Source: Ideonella oryzae
Lineage (GTDB): Bacteria > Pseudomonadota > Gammaproteobacteria > Burkholderiales > Burkholderiaceae_C
NCBI RefSeq assembly: GCF_024055665.1
Contig: NZ_JAMXMC010000001.1
Span: forward strand, 124,001 to 188,000
Length of the DNA: 64,000 nucleotides
Direction: 5' to 3'
Positions 18,679-26,357 of the stretch are shown here, piece after piece. Made by a program: the position numbers and the translations under genes. The first letter of the stretch is position 1. Each line of letters starts with the position of its first letter. Under the pieces are notes generated by a model. It made no database searches. It was not told where the DNA came from and saw only the letters and a list, made by a program, of their open reading frames with translations.

Positions 18679-18712
18679 CAAAAAGGGCTGCCACGGGCAG
18701 CCCTTTTTTTCC
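18679..18712. terminator. Rho-independent terminator shared by convergent genes
   Basis: A GC-rich stem AAAGGGCTGCC / GGCAGCCCTTT closed by a short loop, with an A-run on its left and a T-run on its right. The symmetry allows it to end transcripts from both the + strand kinase operon and the - strand HU gene. Confidence 0.9.
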
Positions 18713-18746
18713 TCCGGTGAACGCCGCGAAGCGCTCACCATCGAGA

Positions 18747-19130
18747 TCACTTCTTCTTGGCAACAGCCTTCTTGGCGGGCGCCTTGGCAGCAGCCTTCAC
18801 AGCCTTCTTGGCCGGAGCGGCCTCGGCCTTCTTGGCAGCCTTCTTGGCCGCGGTACGCGGATCCACCACGGCCTTGAAAGCCGCGGCCGGCGTGAAGCGG
18901 GCGGTCTTCATGGCGCCGATCTTGATGGCTTCGCCGGTGGCCGGGTTGCGGCCCTTGCGCGCGGCGCGCTGGGCTTGCTTGAAGGTGCCGAAGCCGGCGA
19001 TCGTGAAGCTCTCGCCCTTCTTGACCGAGGTCATCACGGTCACAGTCAGGGTCTCCAGCATGCGGGCTGCGGCCGCCTTGCTCACCTCGGCCTTGGTGGC
19101 CAGCAGTTCAATCAGTTCGCTCTTCTTCAT
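18747..19130 (-). CDS. HU-family DNA-binding protein with Lys/Ala-rich C-terminal tail
   Basis: A 127-residue nucleoid protein. Residues 1-90 are the HU/IHF fold, with the DNA-binding arm in GFGTFKQAQRAARKGRNPATGE. Residues 92-127 are an extended tail of PAKKAVKAAAKAPAKK type, resembling eukaryotic histone H1 tails. Such tailed HU proteins occur in many beta-proteobacteria, where they are thought to bind and bridge DNA more strongly. The gene stands alone, with a hairpin in its leader and a bidirectional terminator at its end. Confidence 0.95.
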   Translation of the reverse strand: MKKSELIELLATKAEVSKAAAARMLETLTVTVMTSVKKGESFTIAGFGTFKQAQRAARKGRNPATGEAIKIGAMKTARFTPAAAFKAVVDPRTAAKKAAKKAEAAPAKKAVKAAAKAPAKKAVAKKK

Positions 19131-19143
19131 CGATGTCTCTCTT

Positions 19144-19162
19144 CGCCGGCGACATGCCGGCG
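19144..19162 (-). repeat. Perfect inverted repeat in the HU leader
   Basis: A 7-bp perfect inverted repeat, CGCCGGC at 19144-19150 and GCCGGCG at 19156-19162, with a 5-bp loop. It lies 13 bp upstream of the HU start codon, just before the purine-rich ribosome-binding region. In mRNA it would form a GC-only hairpin there; a role in translation is inference. Confidence 0.5.
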
Positions 19163-19211
19163 CCCCGCGATTGTCGCGCGCTTCTGGCCTGCGGCAGAAG
19201 GCGCTGCGCGC

Positions 19212-19904
19212 TCAACGGTGTGTGATCCAGTCGCGCCCGACCTGGCGCAGATGCTCGTGGGCATTGAACACCGTCAGCCGCGGCCCGCGCCGGCCCACCT
19301 GCAGCTGGGTCACGCCGGTGTTGACCAGCACCGCATTGAGCCCCAGCGCCACCGGCGTCTGCAGACCGAGCAAGGTCTGCGCGATCACGGCGATCGGCCC
19401 GCCGGAGGTGAACACCAGCGCATCCTCTTGGGCGGGCAGCTCCTCGCACAGGCGGTCCAGGGCCTGGCGACAGCGCTGCTGGAACGCGGGCCAGGTCTCC
19501 GGGTAGTCGGCGTCGTGCACCCCGTCCACCCAGCGCGCCATGGCCGTCTCGAAGATCTCCTGAAAGCGCTGGCGCGGTGCGGCTGACCCGGCCAGATCCT
19601 GCCGCAGCTGGGTCATGTCGCCATAGGCCGGCCAGGCCGCCCGCAGCAGCGCCAGGTGGTCGAACTCGTTCCATTCGGGCCGGACGTCTGGGTCGGCGAT
19701 CACCCCCGCGCCGGACAGGCAGTGGATCGCCGTGGCGCGGTGCCGGCTCAAGCTGCCGCAGATCACGCGCGCACCGCACACGCCCGCGCCTTTCAGCGCC
19801 TGGCCCAGCCGGCGAGCCTGCGCCACACCCCGGTCGCTCAGGCGGTCGTAGTCCTCGGCGCCGAAGCTGGCCTGGCCATGGCGCACCAGGTAGATGGTGC
19901 CCAC
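19212..19904 (-). CDS. Histidine phosphatase family protein (phosphoglycerate mutase-like)
   Basis: A 230-residue enzyme of the histidine phosphatase clan. The N-terminal catalytic motif LVRHGQA carries the phospho-accepting His at residue 9, and a second conserved His should lie in the C-terminal half. The substrate is not predictable from sequence. It is the last gene of the operon that starts with the acyl-CoA dehydrogenase, 1 bp after the phosphotransferase gene, so it may act in the same lipid or acyl-CoA pathway. Confidence 0.88.
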   Translation of the reverse strand: MGTIYLVRHGQASFGAEDYDRLSDRGVAQARRLGQALKGAGVCGARVICGSLSRHRATAIHCLSGAGVIADPDVRPEWNEFDHLALLRAAWPAYGDMTQLRQDLAGSAAPRQRFQEIFETAMARWVDGVHDADYPETWPAFQQRCRQALDRLCEELPAQEDALVFTSGGPIAVIAQTLLGLQTPVALGLNAVLVNTGVTQLQVGRRGPRLTVFNAHEHLRQVGRDWITHR

Positions 19905-19905
19905 C

Positions 19906-20973
19906 TCAGCGCCCTGCTTTCATCGCCCGGCAGCAGCGCCAGTGCAGGTAGTGCACGAAGATCCAGAAGTTCTTGAAGGCCGGGTTGCGGGTCTGCCGGT
20001 GGTGGTAGCGGTAGTAGATCTGCTGGGCGATGGCCGAGAGGCGGAACAGGCCATAGACCTCGTAGAAGGCCCAGTTCTCGGGCACGAAGCCGGTCTTGCC
20101 GACGTAATAGTCGACCACCTCCTGCCGGCTGAGCATGCCCGGCAGGTGGGTGGGCTGGCGGCGCGTGGCCTGGGCCAGGAAGTCGTCATCGGCCTGGACC
20201 CAGTAGGCCAGCAGGTTGCCCAGGTCCATCAGCGGGTCACCCAGGGTGGCCAGTTCCCAGTCCAGCACACCCAGGATGCGGGTGGGGTCCCCGGCATCCA
20301 GCACCAGGTTGTCGAAGCGAAAGTCGTTGTGGGTGATGCAGATGCGCTCGGTGCGCGGCAGGTGCGCCATCAGCCAGGCCATGATGCGTTCGCCACCTGG
20401 CACGTTCCAGGTGCGCGCATCGCGGTAGCGCCGGCTCCAGCCCTCGATCTGCCGCCGGGCATAACCCTGCCCTGCCCCCAGATGCGCCAGGCCGGCCGCC
20501 TGATGGTCCACCTGGTGCAGGGCGATCAGCGTGTCCAGCACCTTCAGGCACAGGGTCCGCACCTGCTCGGGCGACTGGGACCAACCCCGCGGCGGGTTGC
20601 GCCGCAGGATGATGCCGGAGAGCCGGTCCATCACATAAAACTCGGCGCCGATGACGGTGGTGTCCTCGCAGTACGCCCGCATCGTCGGCACAAAGGGAAA
20701 GACGGGCTTCAACGCGGCCTGCAGCCGGTACTCGCGCCCCATGTCGTGGGCTGACTTGGCCTTGGTGCCCGCCGGCGGTCGGCGCAGGATCAGGTCCTGG
20801 TTCTCATAGGCCACACGGTAGGTCCAGTTGGAGGCGCCCCCGCTGTACTGAGTGACCTCCGGCTGGCCTTGCAGACCCGGCAGGTGCTGCCGCAGCCAGG
20901 CGTCCAACGCGGACACGTCGAGTTCCTCGCCGGGCCGCACGGCGCCAGCGGTGTCGATGGTCCCGGCGCTCAT
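19906..20973 (-). CDS. Phosphotransferase, aminoglycoside-phosphotransferase/ACAD10-like family
   Basis: A 355-residue kinase-like enzyme of the APH fold. It opens the nucleotide-binding lobe with QYSGGASNWTYRV (about residue 42) and has the catalytic loop CITHNDFRFDNLVLD and the metal-binding IGVLDWELATLGDP-type segment (here ILGVLDWELATLGDP). In animals and bacteria this subfamily accompanies acyl-CoA dehydrogenases (ACAD10/11), where phosphorylation of 4-hydroxyacyl-CoAs aids their degradation. The same pairing is seen here, so a role in hydroxy-fatty-acid breakdown is likely rather than antibiotic resistance. It overlaps the SDR gene by 4 bp. Confidence 0.9.
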   Translation of the reverse strand: MSAGTIDTAGAVRPGEELDVSALDAWLRQHLPGLQGQPEVTQYSGGASNWTYRVAYENQDLILRRPPAGTKAKSAHDMGREYRLQAALKPVFPFVPTMRAYCEDTTVIGAEFYVMDRLSGIILRRNPPRGWSQSPEQVRTLCLKVLDTLIALHQVDHQAAGLAHLGAGQGYARRQIEGWSRRYRDARTWNVPGGERIMAWLMAHLPRTERICITHNDFRFDNLVLDAGDPTRILGVLDWELATLGDPLMDLGNLLAYWVQADDDFLAQATRRQPTHLPGMLSRQEVVDYYVGKTGFVPENWAFYEVYGLFRLSAIAQQIYYRYHHRQTRNPAFKNFWIFVHYLHWRCCRAMKAGR

Positions 20974-21797
20974 GCGGCCCTCGCCGGTCGCTGCATGCGC
21001 AGCTGCAGTTGGGCCATGCGCCGGCGCAGCGTGGCCAGGTACCAGCCGTAGGGCAACCAGCGCTTGAGGCGCCAGGCCGTCCGCCCCTCGCGGTGGGTCA
21101 TGATATGAGCCTGTCCATTTTTCAGACCCTGGTGGATGCGCCGTGCCACCTCCTCGGCGCCCATGCGGGAGCGCTCGACCAGGCGCTGGGTGGTGCGCTC
21201 GGCGTCCGGCGTTGCCGCCCGCATGTGGCGCGCCAGATCGCTGCGGAAGAAGGCCGGACAGGCCACCGCCACCCGAATGGCGTCGCGCTCAAGTTCCAGC
21301 TGCAGCGTTTCGGACAGGGCCAGCACGGCGGCCTTGGTGGCGTTGTAGGCCGCGGCCTCCGGCAGATGGATCATGCCGGCCATCGAGGCGATGTTCAGGA
21401 AGCAGCCGCCCCCTTGTCGCCGGAACACAGGCGTGAAGACCTTGCAACCGCGCACCACGCCCAGCAGGTTGATGTCGACGATCCATTGCCAGTCGGCCAG
21501 TGTGACCTCGGCAATGCCACCCATCTGCGCCACGCCGGCGTTGTTGACCACCACATCCACCCCGCCCCAGGCCTGCTGCAGCCAGTCGGCCGCGGCCTGC
21601 AGATCGGCTTCGCGCGTGACGTCACAGTGCAGGTAGTGCCCTGGCCAACCATGGTGGGCCAGGGCTTCCACGGCCTGGACGCCCTGCGCATCGTCCACAT
21701 CGCCGAGGCACACCGAAGCGCCCTCTTTCGCAAAGCACTCGGCCAGCGCACGGCCCAGGCCCGAGGCTCCCCCGGTGATGAAGACGCGCCGGCTCAT
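20970..21797 (-). CDS. Short-chain dehydrogenase/reductase
   Basis: A 275-residue Rossmann-fold oxidoreductase. The cofactor motif TGGASGLG is at residues 7-14, the NNAG motif lies near 85, and the catalytic Tyr and Lys are in YNATKAA (about 155-161). The acidic residue after the second strand (GDVDD) suggests NAD rather than NADP. It sits between the acyl-CoA dehydrogenase and phosphotransferase genes, overlapping both, and probably handles a hydroxyacyl or keto intermediate. The ATG at 21797 gives the normal N-terminus and overlaps the upstream stop. Confidence 0.9.
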   Translation of the reverse strand: MSRRVFITGGASGLGRALAECFAKEGASVCLGDVDDAQGVQAVEALAHHGWPGHYLHCDVTREADLQAAADWLQQAWGGVDVVVNNAGVAQMGGIAEVTLADWQWIVDINLLGVVRGCKVFTPVFRRQGGGCFLNIASMAGMIHLPEAAAYNATKAAVLALSETLQLELERDAIRVAVACPAFFRSDLARHMRAATPDAERTTQRLVERSRMGAEEVARRIHQGLKNGQAHIMTHREGRTAWRLKRWLPYGWYLATLRRRMAQLQLRMQRPARAA

Positions 21798-23035
21798 GCG
21801 GCCTCCTGCCGACGCTGGAAGCGCCGCAGCTCCTGCCGCGCCACCATCGCGCAATGCACCTCGTCGGGCCCGTCGGCCAGGCGCAGGGCCCGGGCCATCA
21901 GGTGCAGGCCGGACAGCGGCACATCGTCGGAAAGCCCACAGCCGCCGTGGATCTGGATGGCCTGGTCCACCACCGACTGCAGCACGTTGGGCGCCACCAC
22001 CTTGATGGCCGAGATCTCGGTCATGGCGTGGCGCACGCCCACGGTGTCGATCTTCCAGGCGGCGTACAGCGTGAGCAGCCGCGCCTGGTCGATGGCCATG
22101 CGGGCATGGGCCAGCTTCTCCAGGTTGCCGCCCAGCTTCAGCAGCGGCTTGCCGAAGGCGGTGCGTGACAAGCCGCGCGCCACCATCAGCTCCAGCGCGT
22201 ACTCGGCCGCGCCGATGGCCCGCATGCAGTGGTGGATGCGCCCGGGACCGAGGCGGCCTTGCGCGATCTCGAAGCCCCGGCCGTGGCCGAGGATCAGGTT
22301 CTCCTTGGGCACACGCACCTGGTCAAACTGCACCTCACCATGGCCATAGGGTGGGTCGTATTGGCCCGCGGCCGGCAGCATGCGCAGAATCTTCACTCCC
22401 GGTGTGTCCAGAGGCACCAGCACCATGCTGTGGCGGTGGTGGGCGTCGGGCGCCTGTTCATCGGACAAGCCCATGAAGATGGCCACCTGGGCGCGCGGGT
22501 GGCCCAGGCCGGTGGACCACCACTTGCGACCGGTGAGCACCAGGGCGTCGCCCTCCTCCCGCACCGTGGCCTGCATGTTGGTGGCGTCCGAGGAAGCCAC
22601 CCCCGGCTCGGTCATGCAGAACACCGAGCGGATCTCGCCCCGCAGCAGCGGCATCAGCCAGCGGTCCTTCTGGGTCGGACTGCCATAGTGGTACAGCACC
22701 TCCATGTTGCCGGTGTCGGGGGCGTTGCAATTGAAGACCTCGGCGGCGAACTCGCAGCGGCCCATGGCCTCGGCCAGCGGCGCGTACTCGACCGTCTTGA
22801 GGCCCGCTCCCAAGGCAGGATCGGGCAGGAAGAGGTTCCACAGGCCGGCGGCCCGGGCCTTGTTCTTGAGCTCTTCGACCAGCGGCACGGTCTGCCAGTG
22901 CGTCCAGTCGCTGTCAGCGTTCAGGCGGTGGTTGGCCTCGCGGTAAGCGGCCTCGGCCGGGATCACATGCTCGGCCATGAAGGCCTGCAGGCGCTCGAGC
23001 ATCTCCTGCCCACGGGGGCTGGGTGCAAAGTCCAT
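21794..23035 (-). CDS. Acyl-CoA dehydrogenase, ACAD10/11-like
   Basis: A 413-residue flavoenzyme with the three-domain acyl-CoA dehydrogenase layout. The FAD-contacting segment CMTEPGVASSDATN is near residue 150, the FAD/substrate segment ARGLSRTAFGKPL near 305, and QIHGGCGLSDDVP near 380. It would introduce an alpha,beta double bond into an acyl-CoA and pass electrons to ETF. It is the first gene of a four-gene operon with overlapping starts and is divergent from a LysR gene that probably controls it. The ATG at 23035 matches the family N-terminus. Confidence 0.93.
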   Translation of the reverse strand: MDFAPSPRGQEMLERLQAFMAEHVIPAEAAYREANHRLNADSDWTHWQTVPLVEELKNKARAAGLWNLFLPDPALGAGLKTVEYAPLAEAMGRCEFAAEVFNCNAPDTGNMEVLYHYGSPTQKDRWLMPLLRGEIRSVFCMTEPGVASSDATNMQATVREEGDALVLTGRKWWSTGLGHPRAQVAIFMGLSDEQAPDAHHRHSMVLVPLDTPGVKILRMLPAAGQYDPPYGHGEVQFDQVRVPKENLILGHGRGFEIAQGRLGPGRIHHCMRAIGAAEYALELMVARGLSRTAFGKPLLKLGGNLEKLAHARMAIDQARLLTLYAAWKIDTVGVRHAMTEISAIKVVAPNVLQSVVDQAIQIHGGCGLSDDVPLSGLHLMARALRLADGPDEVHCAMVARQELRRFQRRQEAA

Positions 23036-23165
23036 GCGTGTCTCCTCGCAGTTCTTGGGGCGTGGGGCCCTGGGGTGCCGCGATGGTAGGAGCACGTCAT
23101 ACTGTGAATGAAGTGATTTGTTTTAAGCTCTCAAAGTGAATGAAATTCAGCGACCACGCGAGGCC
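23036..23165. promoter_or_regulatory. Divergent control region with 32-bp spaced direct repeat
   Basis: This gap between the acyl-CoA dehydrogenase operon and the LysR gene holds two copies of GTGAATGAA, at 23104-23112 and 23136-23144. The start-to-start distance is 32 bp, about three helical turns, and the DNA between is AT-rich (TTTGTTTTAAG). This fits a LysR-type binding site over a divergent promoter. Confidence 0.5.
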
Positions 23166-24047
23166 ATGGACCTCAACCTGCTGCGGGTGTTTGAAACGGT
23201 TTACCGCGAACAACACCTGACCCGCGCGGCCGAGGCCCTGGCCCTGACGCCCTCGGCGGTGAGCCACGCGCTGCGCCGGCTGCGCGAGCAGCTGGGAGAC
23301 CCGCTGTTCGTGCGCGACGGCAAGCTGATGCGCCCCACCCCCGCCTGTCTGCGCCAGGCTCCAGCCCTCATTGCCCAACTGGCTCAGTTGCGGCAGTTGC
23401 TGCAGCAATGGGGTCGCTTCGATGCCGCCCAATCGCGACAGCGCTTTCGCATTGGCATGCCCGACGCGGTCGAGCTGATGCTGTTGCCCGCGCTGCAGCA
23501 GGCTCTCTTGGCAACGGCGCCGCTTTGTTCAATTGTGAGCGCACACTTCGATCGTGCCGGTCTGGGCCGCCAGCTGGCGGCGGGTCAGCTGGATCTGGCC
23601 ATCGATGTGGCGCAGCCGATGGTGGAGCCGGTGCGGCATGCCCGCCTGTTGAGCGACGCCTTCTGCCTGCTGGCCCGCCGGGGGCATCCGCTGCAGGCGC
23701 CCCCTGCCCTGCCCGATTACCTGGCCGCGCGCCATGTGGCGGTGTCCACCCGCGCCACCGGCGTGGTGATCGAGGATGCCACCCTGGCCCAGATGGGCTG
23801 GCAGCGCGAAGTGGCCGTGCGCTGCCAGAACTACACGACCGCCCTGCGGCTGATCACCGACTCGGACCTGCTGCTGACCGTGCCGGGCCGCCTGGCCGAG
23901 GAAATTGATCCGCAGCTGCGGCTGCGGCGCTGGCCCGTGCCGTTCGAGCTGCCTGCCGTGCAGCTGCACGTCTACTGGCACGCCCACCGGGAGGGTGACC
24001 CGGCCAACGACTGGCTGCGGGCCCGCGTCCGCGCGCTGGCCCGCTGA
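23166..24047 (+). CDS. LysR-family transcriptional regulator
   Basis: A 293-residue regulator. The N-terminal winged helix-turn-helix (HLTRAAEALALTPSAVSHALRRLREQLGDPLF) occupies residues 18-50, followed by the effector-binding domain. The ATG at 23166 gives the standard opening MDLNLLRVFE; an in-frame GTG at 23136 would add ten residues and would lie within one of the direct repeats. It is divergent from the acyl-CoA dehydrogenase operon and likely controls it. Its stop lies 6 bp from the end of the convergent rep gene. Confidence 0.92.
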   Translation: MDLNLLRVFETVYREQHLTRAAEALALTPSAVSHALRRLREQLGDPLFVRDGKLMRPTPACLRQAPALIAQLAQLRQLLQQWGRFDAAQSRQRFRIGMPDAVELMLLPALQQALLATAPLCSIVSAHFDRAGLGRQLAAGQLDLAIDVAQPMVEPVRHARLLSDAFCLLARRGHPLQAPPALPDYLAARHVAVSTRATGVVIEDATLAQMGWQREVAVRCQNYTTALRLITDSDLLLTVPGRLAEEIDPQLRLRRWPVPFELPAVQLHVYWHAHREGDPANDWLRARVRALAR

Positions 24048-24053
24048 GTCAGG

Positions 24054-25496
24054 TCAGCTGGCGTCGCCCAGCTCGGCGGCAATCTGCAGCAGTTGCTGGG
24101 GTGTGGGCTTGTCCCATTGCTCGCCCAGGCTGCCGACCGCGTAGTAGCGCACCATCTCGGGCAGCACCATCGGGTGCTGCCAGCCACTGGTCTGCAGGCG
24201 CTTGCGGATCGACGGATGCACCTGGCGGCGCTCCATGTCAGCCAGCAGGTCGGCCGACAGCGTCCCCTGCCCTTCCGGCGACATGGCTGCAATCTGCTCG
24301 ACCACCTGCTCTCGCCGCCGCCGGATCCATTCCTCGGTCCAGCGGGTCTGGCGTTTGGCCTGGGCGTCCCGGCTGCTGTCGGGTCCGCGGGCCTCGGCGG
24401 TGCCGCTGCCTGTCGCGGGAAGCACGGCCTGCCCGGCACCTTCGGGTTCCGGCTTGGGCGGCACCTGGCCAGGCATCAGTGCGCGCAGATACCGGTAAGG
24501 GTCTTTCAACGGCTGGGGAAAGGACGAGGCCGCCCGCTGCGCCAGGATTTCCAGCGCAGCCGCCATGGCCTGGCCTCCGAATTCCTGCAGAAGATCTTCG
24601 GCCTTGTCTTCGTCCACGCCCAGATCGCGCGCGCGCGCCACCAGGCTGAGGTCGATCGGCTCGGGCGGCTGCTTCAGGGCCAGCGGGGTCTGGGACTTCG
24701 GCCGGATCAGGAACTGGATCTCGCTGATGAAGCGCCCTTCCTTGTGCTCCTGCAGTTCCACCTCCAGGTCCGTCACGGCACTCACCTCGGCCATCGCCGG
24801 CTTGAGCGTGTCACGCTTGAAGATGCGGTATTCCAGCTTGGCCGTGCGGTCAGAGGCCGGCTGGCCGCTGAGCACCGGATGCCACCAGCGCCAAGGCTGG
24901 CGGGAGGTCCGGCCAATGTCCTTGTAGCGGGTGCAGATCTCGTAGAGCGCAATGCCGGCGTGCGAACGCAGCTGGCTGATGATTTCCAGCTTCAAGCGCG
25001 CGAAGACGGTGGGCTCCAGCAACTCCTGCTTGAGGTTCACCGCATAGGACCATTCCACCCAGACCTGCCCACGCTCCTTGGTCAGCCGGGCATGGGCCAA
25101 CAGGCCCGAGACGTTCCATGCCGCGCCTTCGCCGGTGGTGGGAGACTGCCACTCAACCGTGGTCGACACCATGGCGCGCAGATGCTTCTTGATGAGGGCA
25201 TGGTCGTTGGAATCGAAATCCACACCGCGAACCACACGGTCCAGCGGCACCCTGAACACGTCCTTGTCCAAGCCCTGGTCTTGGGCCTCGTACAGCAGCA
25301 CGTTGTAAGCCTTGCGGCCCAGCGAGGTGATGCGGGCCGACTTGGGCACGATGGCCAGCGTGTTGACCGGCTTCTTGAGCGGGGCAGGGGAGCGCTGCAC
25401 ACCTACCACCGGGGCCTTGAGCGGGCGCGGGGGGGATACGGCGGGCCCCACATCCGGGGCCGAAAAGACAGGGGCGTCGGGCTCCAGACTCGGCAT
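24054..25496 (-). CDS. Plasmid/chromid-type replication initiator (RepB/Rep_3-like)
   Basis: A 480-residue protein. Residues about 45-260 match the initiator proteins of Burkholderiales secondary replicons: a first winged-helix region opens with SARITSLGRKAYNVLLYEAQ, continues through DSNDHALIKKHLRAMVSTTVEW, and reaches a second winged-helix region near SHAGIALYEICTRYKDIGRTS. The C-terminal third is Pro-rich then helical, and unlike short plasmid Reps. It would bind iterons in the adjacent intergenic region and open the origin. ATG at 25496 was chosen; a GTG at 25505 has a closer GAGG site and is possible. It is divergent from parAB. Confidence 0.85.
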   Translation of the reverse strand: MPSLEPDAPVFSAPDVGPAVSPPRPLKAPVVGVQRSPAPLKKPVNTLAIVPKSARITSLGRKAYNVLLYEAQDQGLDKDVFRVPLDRVVRGVDFDSNDHALIKKHLRAMVSTTVEWQSPTTGEGAAWNVSGLLAHARLTKERGQVWVEWSYAVNLKQELLEPTVFARLKLEIISQLRSHAGIALYEICTRYKDIGRTSRQPWRWWHPVLSGQPASDRTAKLEYRIFKRDTLKPAMAEVSAVTDLEVELQEHKEGRFISEIQFLIRPKSQTPLALKQPPEPIDLSLVARARDLGVDEDKAEDLLQEFGGQAMAAALEILAQRAASSFPQPLKDPYRYLRALMPGQVPPKPEPEGAGQAVLPATGSGTAEARGPDSSRDAQAKRQTRWTEEWIRRRREQVVEQIAAMSPEGQGTLSADLLADMERRQVHPSIRKRLQTSGWQHPMVLPEMVRYYAVGSLGEQWDKPTPQQLLQIAAELGDAS

Positions 25497-25623
25497 GGCC
25501 GCCACTCTACCTCAGATGTGAGTTGCTCTTTTCACGTGTGTTTCCCTGAGATCTCGATCACGACAGGCGGACCCGTGGAAGGTGAGGGGGCCTCTGCATT
25601 CGTGTTCCTGAAGAGCCTCACCC

Positions 25624-25638
25624 GGAGACTCTTCGGGA
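25624..25638 (+). repeat. Iteron-like repeat copy 1
   Basis: GGAGACTCTTCGGGA. It shares 11 or more of 15 positions with three other copies in the rep-parA gap. It lies about 125 bp upstream of the rep start. Confidence 0.7.
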
Positions 25639-25685
25639 GAAGCCGGAGAAGCGCAGGGCAGGGGAGCCGGCGGCTCCTCCGAAGT

Positions 25686-25700
25686 TCCCGAATAGTCTCC
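25686..25700 (-). repeat. Iteron-like repeat copy 2
   Basis: GGAGACTATTCGGGA on the minus strand, differing from copy 1 at one base. Confidence 0.7.
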
Positions 25701-25739
25701 ACCCAATTCCCAGATGCCAGGGATTCGTCGGGTGAGCAT

Positions 25740-25754
25740 GGAGAGTTTTCGGGA
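25740..25754 (+). repeat. Iteron-like repeat copy 3
   Basis: GGAGAGTTTTCGGGA on the plus strand, differing from copy 1 at two bases. Confidence 0.7.
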
Positions 25755-26031
25755 GCTGCTTTCGCCACCATCCATGGGCTCGTGTCCACCCACACCTTCT
25801 GACAGGGCCAGGCACCCCGTCAGGACGTCGTCGGCGCCGCTCCTCAGACCGCTCGAACCCAGCCCTCCCGTTTTGTCTCACCTGTAGCGACACCGCACGG
25901 CTTTCTGTTGTCCACCAGCCGTCAATCGGTGGAGAAGAGGGGGCGAAGCATGGGCGCACGGGCATTCCCCGTGTCCCCTCACCAGAGATCCCGTCGCGTC
26001 GCCGCGGCGTCCTGCATCCCCACACACACGA

Positions 26032-26046
26032 TCCCGAAAACGCTCC
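26032..26046 (-). repeat. Iteron-like repeat copy 4
   Basis: GGAGCGTTTTCGGGA on the minus strand, differing from copy 3 at two bases. It lies about 75 bp from the AT-rich dyad. Confidence 0.68.
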
Positions 26047-26108
26047 ACTCCTTCCCGATTCCACTCACACAAGATAGCCTAAGTCACTGTCAGGCATGAA
26101 GAATCCGA

Positions 26109-26158
26109 GTGCTAAAGGTATTAAAGGAGTTTGAAGGATTCAAAGTTCCTTAAAGCAC
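26109..26158. repeat. AT-rich extended dyad, candidate origin-opening element
   Basis: An imperfect 50-bp inverted repeat. The outer arms are GTGCT (26109-26113) and AGCAC (26154-26158). The inner arms, TTAAAGGAGTTTGAA (26121-26135) and TTCAAAGTTCCTTAA (26139-26153), pair at 12 of 15 positions. It is markedly richer in A and T than its surroundings, as expected of a DNA unwinding element or a dimeric initiator/repressor site. Confidence 0.55.
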
Positions 26159-26228
26159 CAGGGAGACTCTGCTCCGAGAAGAAGCAAGGCGACGCGAACG
26201 CCGCTCGTGAAGTTGGTCAAATTGGTGG

Positions 26229-26247
26229 GTGTTGAACGGTTCAACAC
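26229..26247. repeat. parS-like centromere site 1 (intergenic)
   Basis: A perfect 19-bp palindrome, GTGTTGAACGGTTCAACAC, with a central G, 111 bp upstream of parA. Its core GTTGAACGGTTCAAC recurs exactly inside parA and parB. ParB-family proteins bind such 14-16-bp palindromes of GTT...AAC form. Confidence 0.85.
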
Positions 26248-26357
26248 TGGCTTGACGAAGATCTTCCCTTTTCACAGGGAGCGTTCCTTGACAGAATAGA
26301 GCCCTGTACGCACATCACCGTTAAGGTCGCTCCGACCTGTCGGGAAGGAGAATTTCA

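Larger units (their letters stand above)
25506..26357. other. Candidate replication origin between rep and parAB
   Basis: An 850-bp gene-free region between the divergent initiator and partition genes. It contains four copies of a 15-bp repeat GGAGNNTNTTCGGGA, an AT-rich extended dyad, one perfect parS-like palindrome, and a possible degenerate DnaA box TTGTCCACC at 25908-25916. Two -35-like elements (TTGACG at 26252, TTGACA at 26288) precede parA. The short open frames here have no ribosome-binding sites or recognisable products. Iterons beside a rep gene are the standard layout of iteron-controlled origins. Confidence 0.75.

Noticed and set aside
19906..20973. Aminoglycoside resistance kinase
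   Set aside because: Although the fold is APH, it lies in an operon with an acyl-CoA dehydrogenase and SDR, which marks the ACAD10/11-like lipid subfamily.
25908..25916. DnaA box (TTGTCCACC)
   Set aside because: Two mismatches to TTATCCACA and no second copy seen nearby; mentioned only as a possibility within the origin entry.
25512..26099. Short ORFs in the rep-parA gap
   Set aside because: They overlap the iteron repeats and dyad, have no ribosome-binding sites and resemble no known protein.
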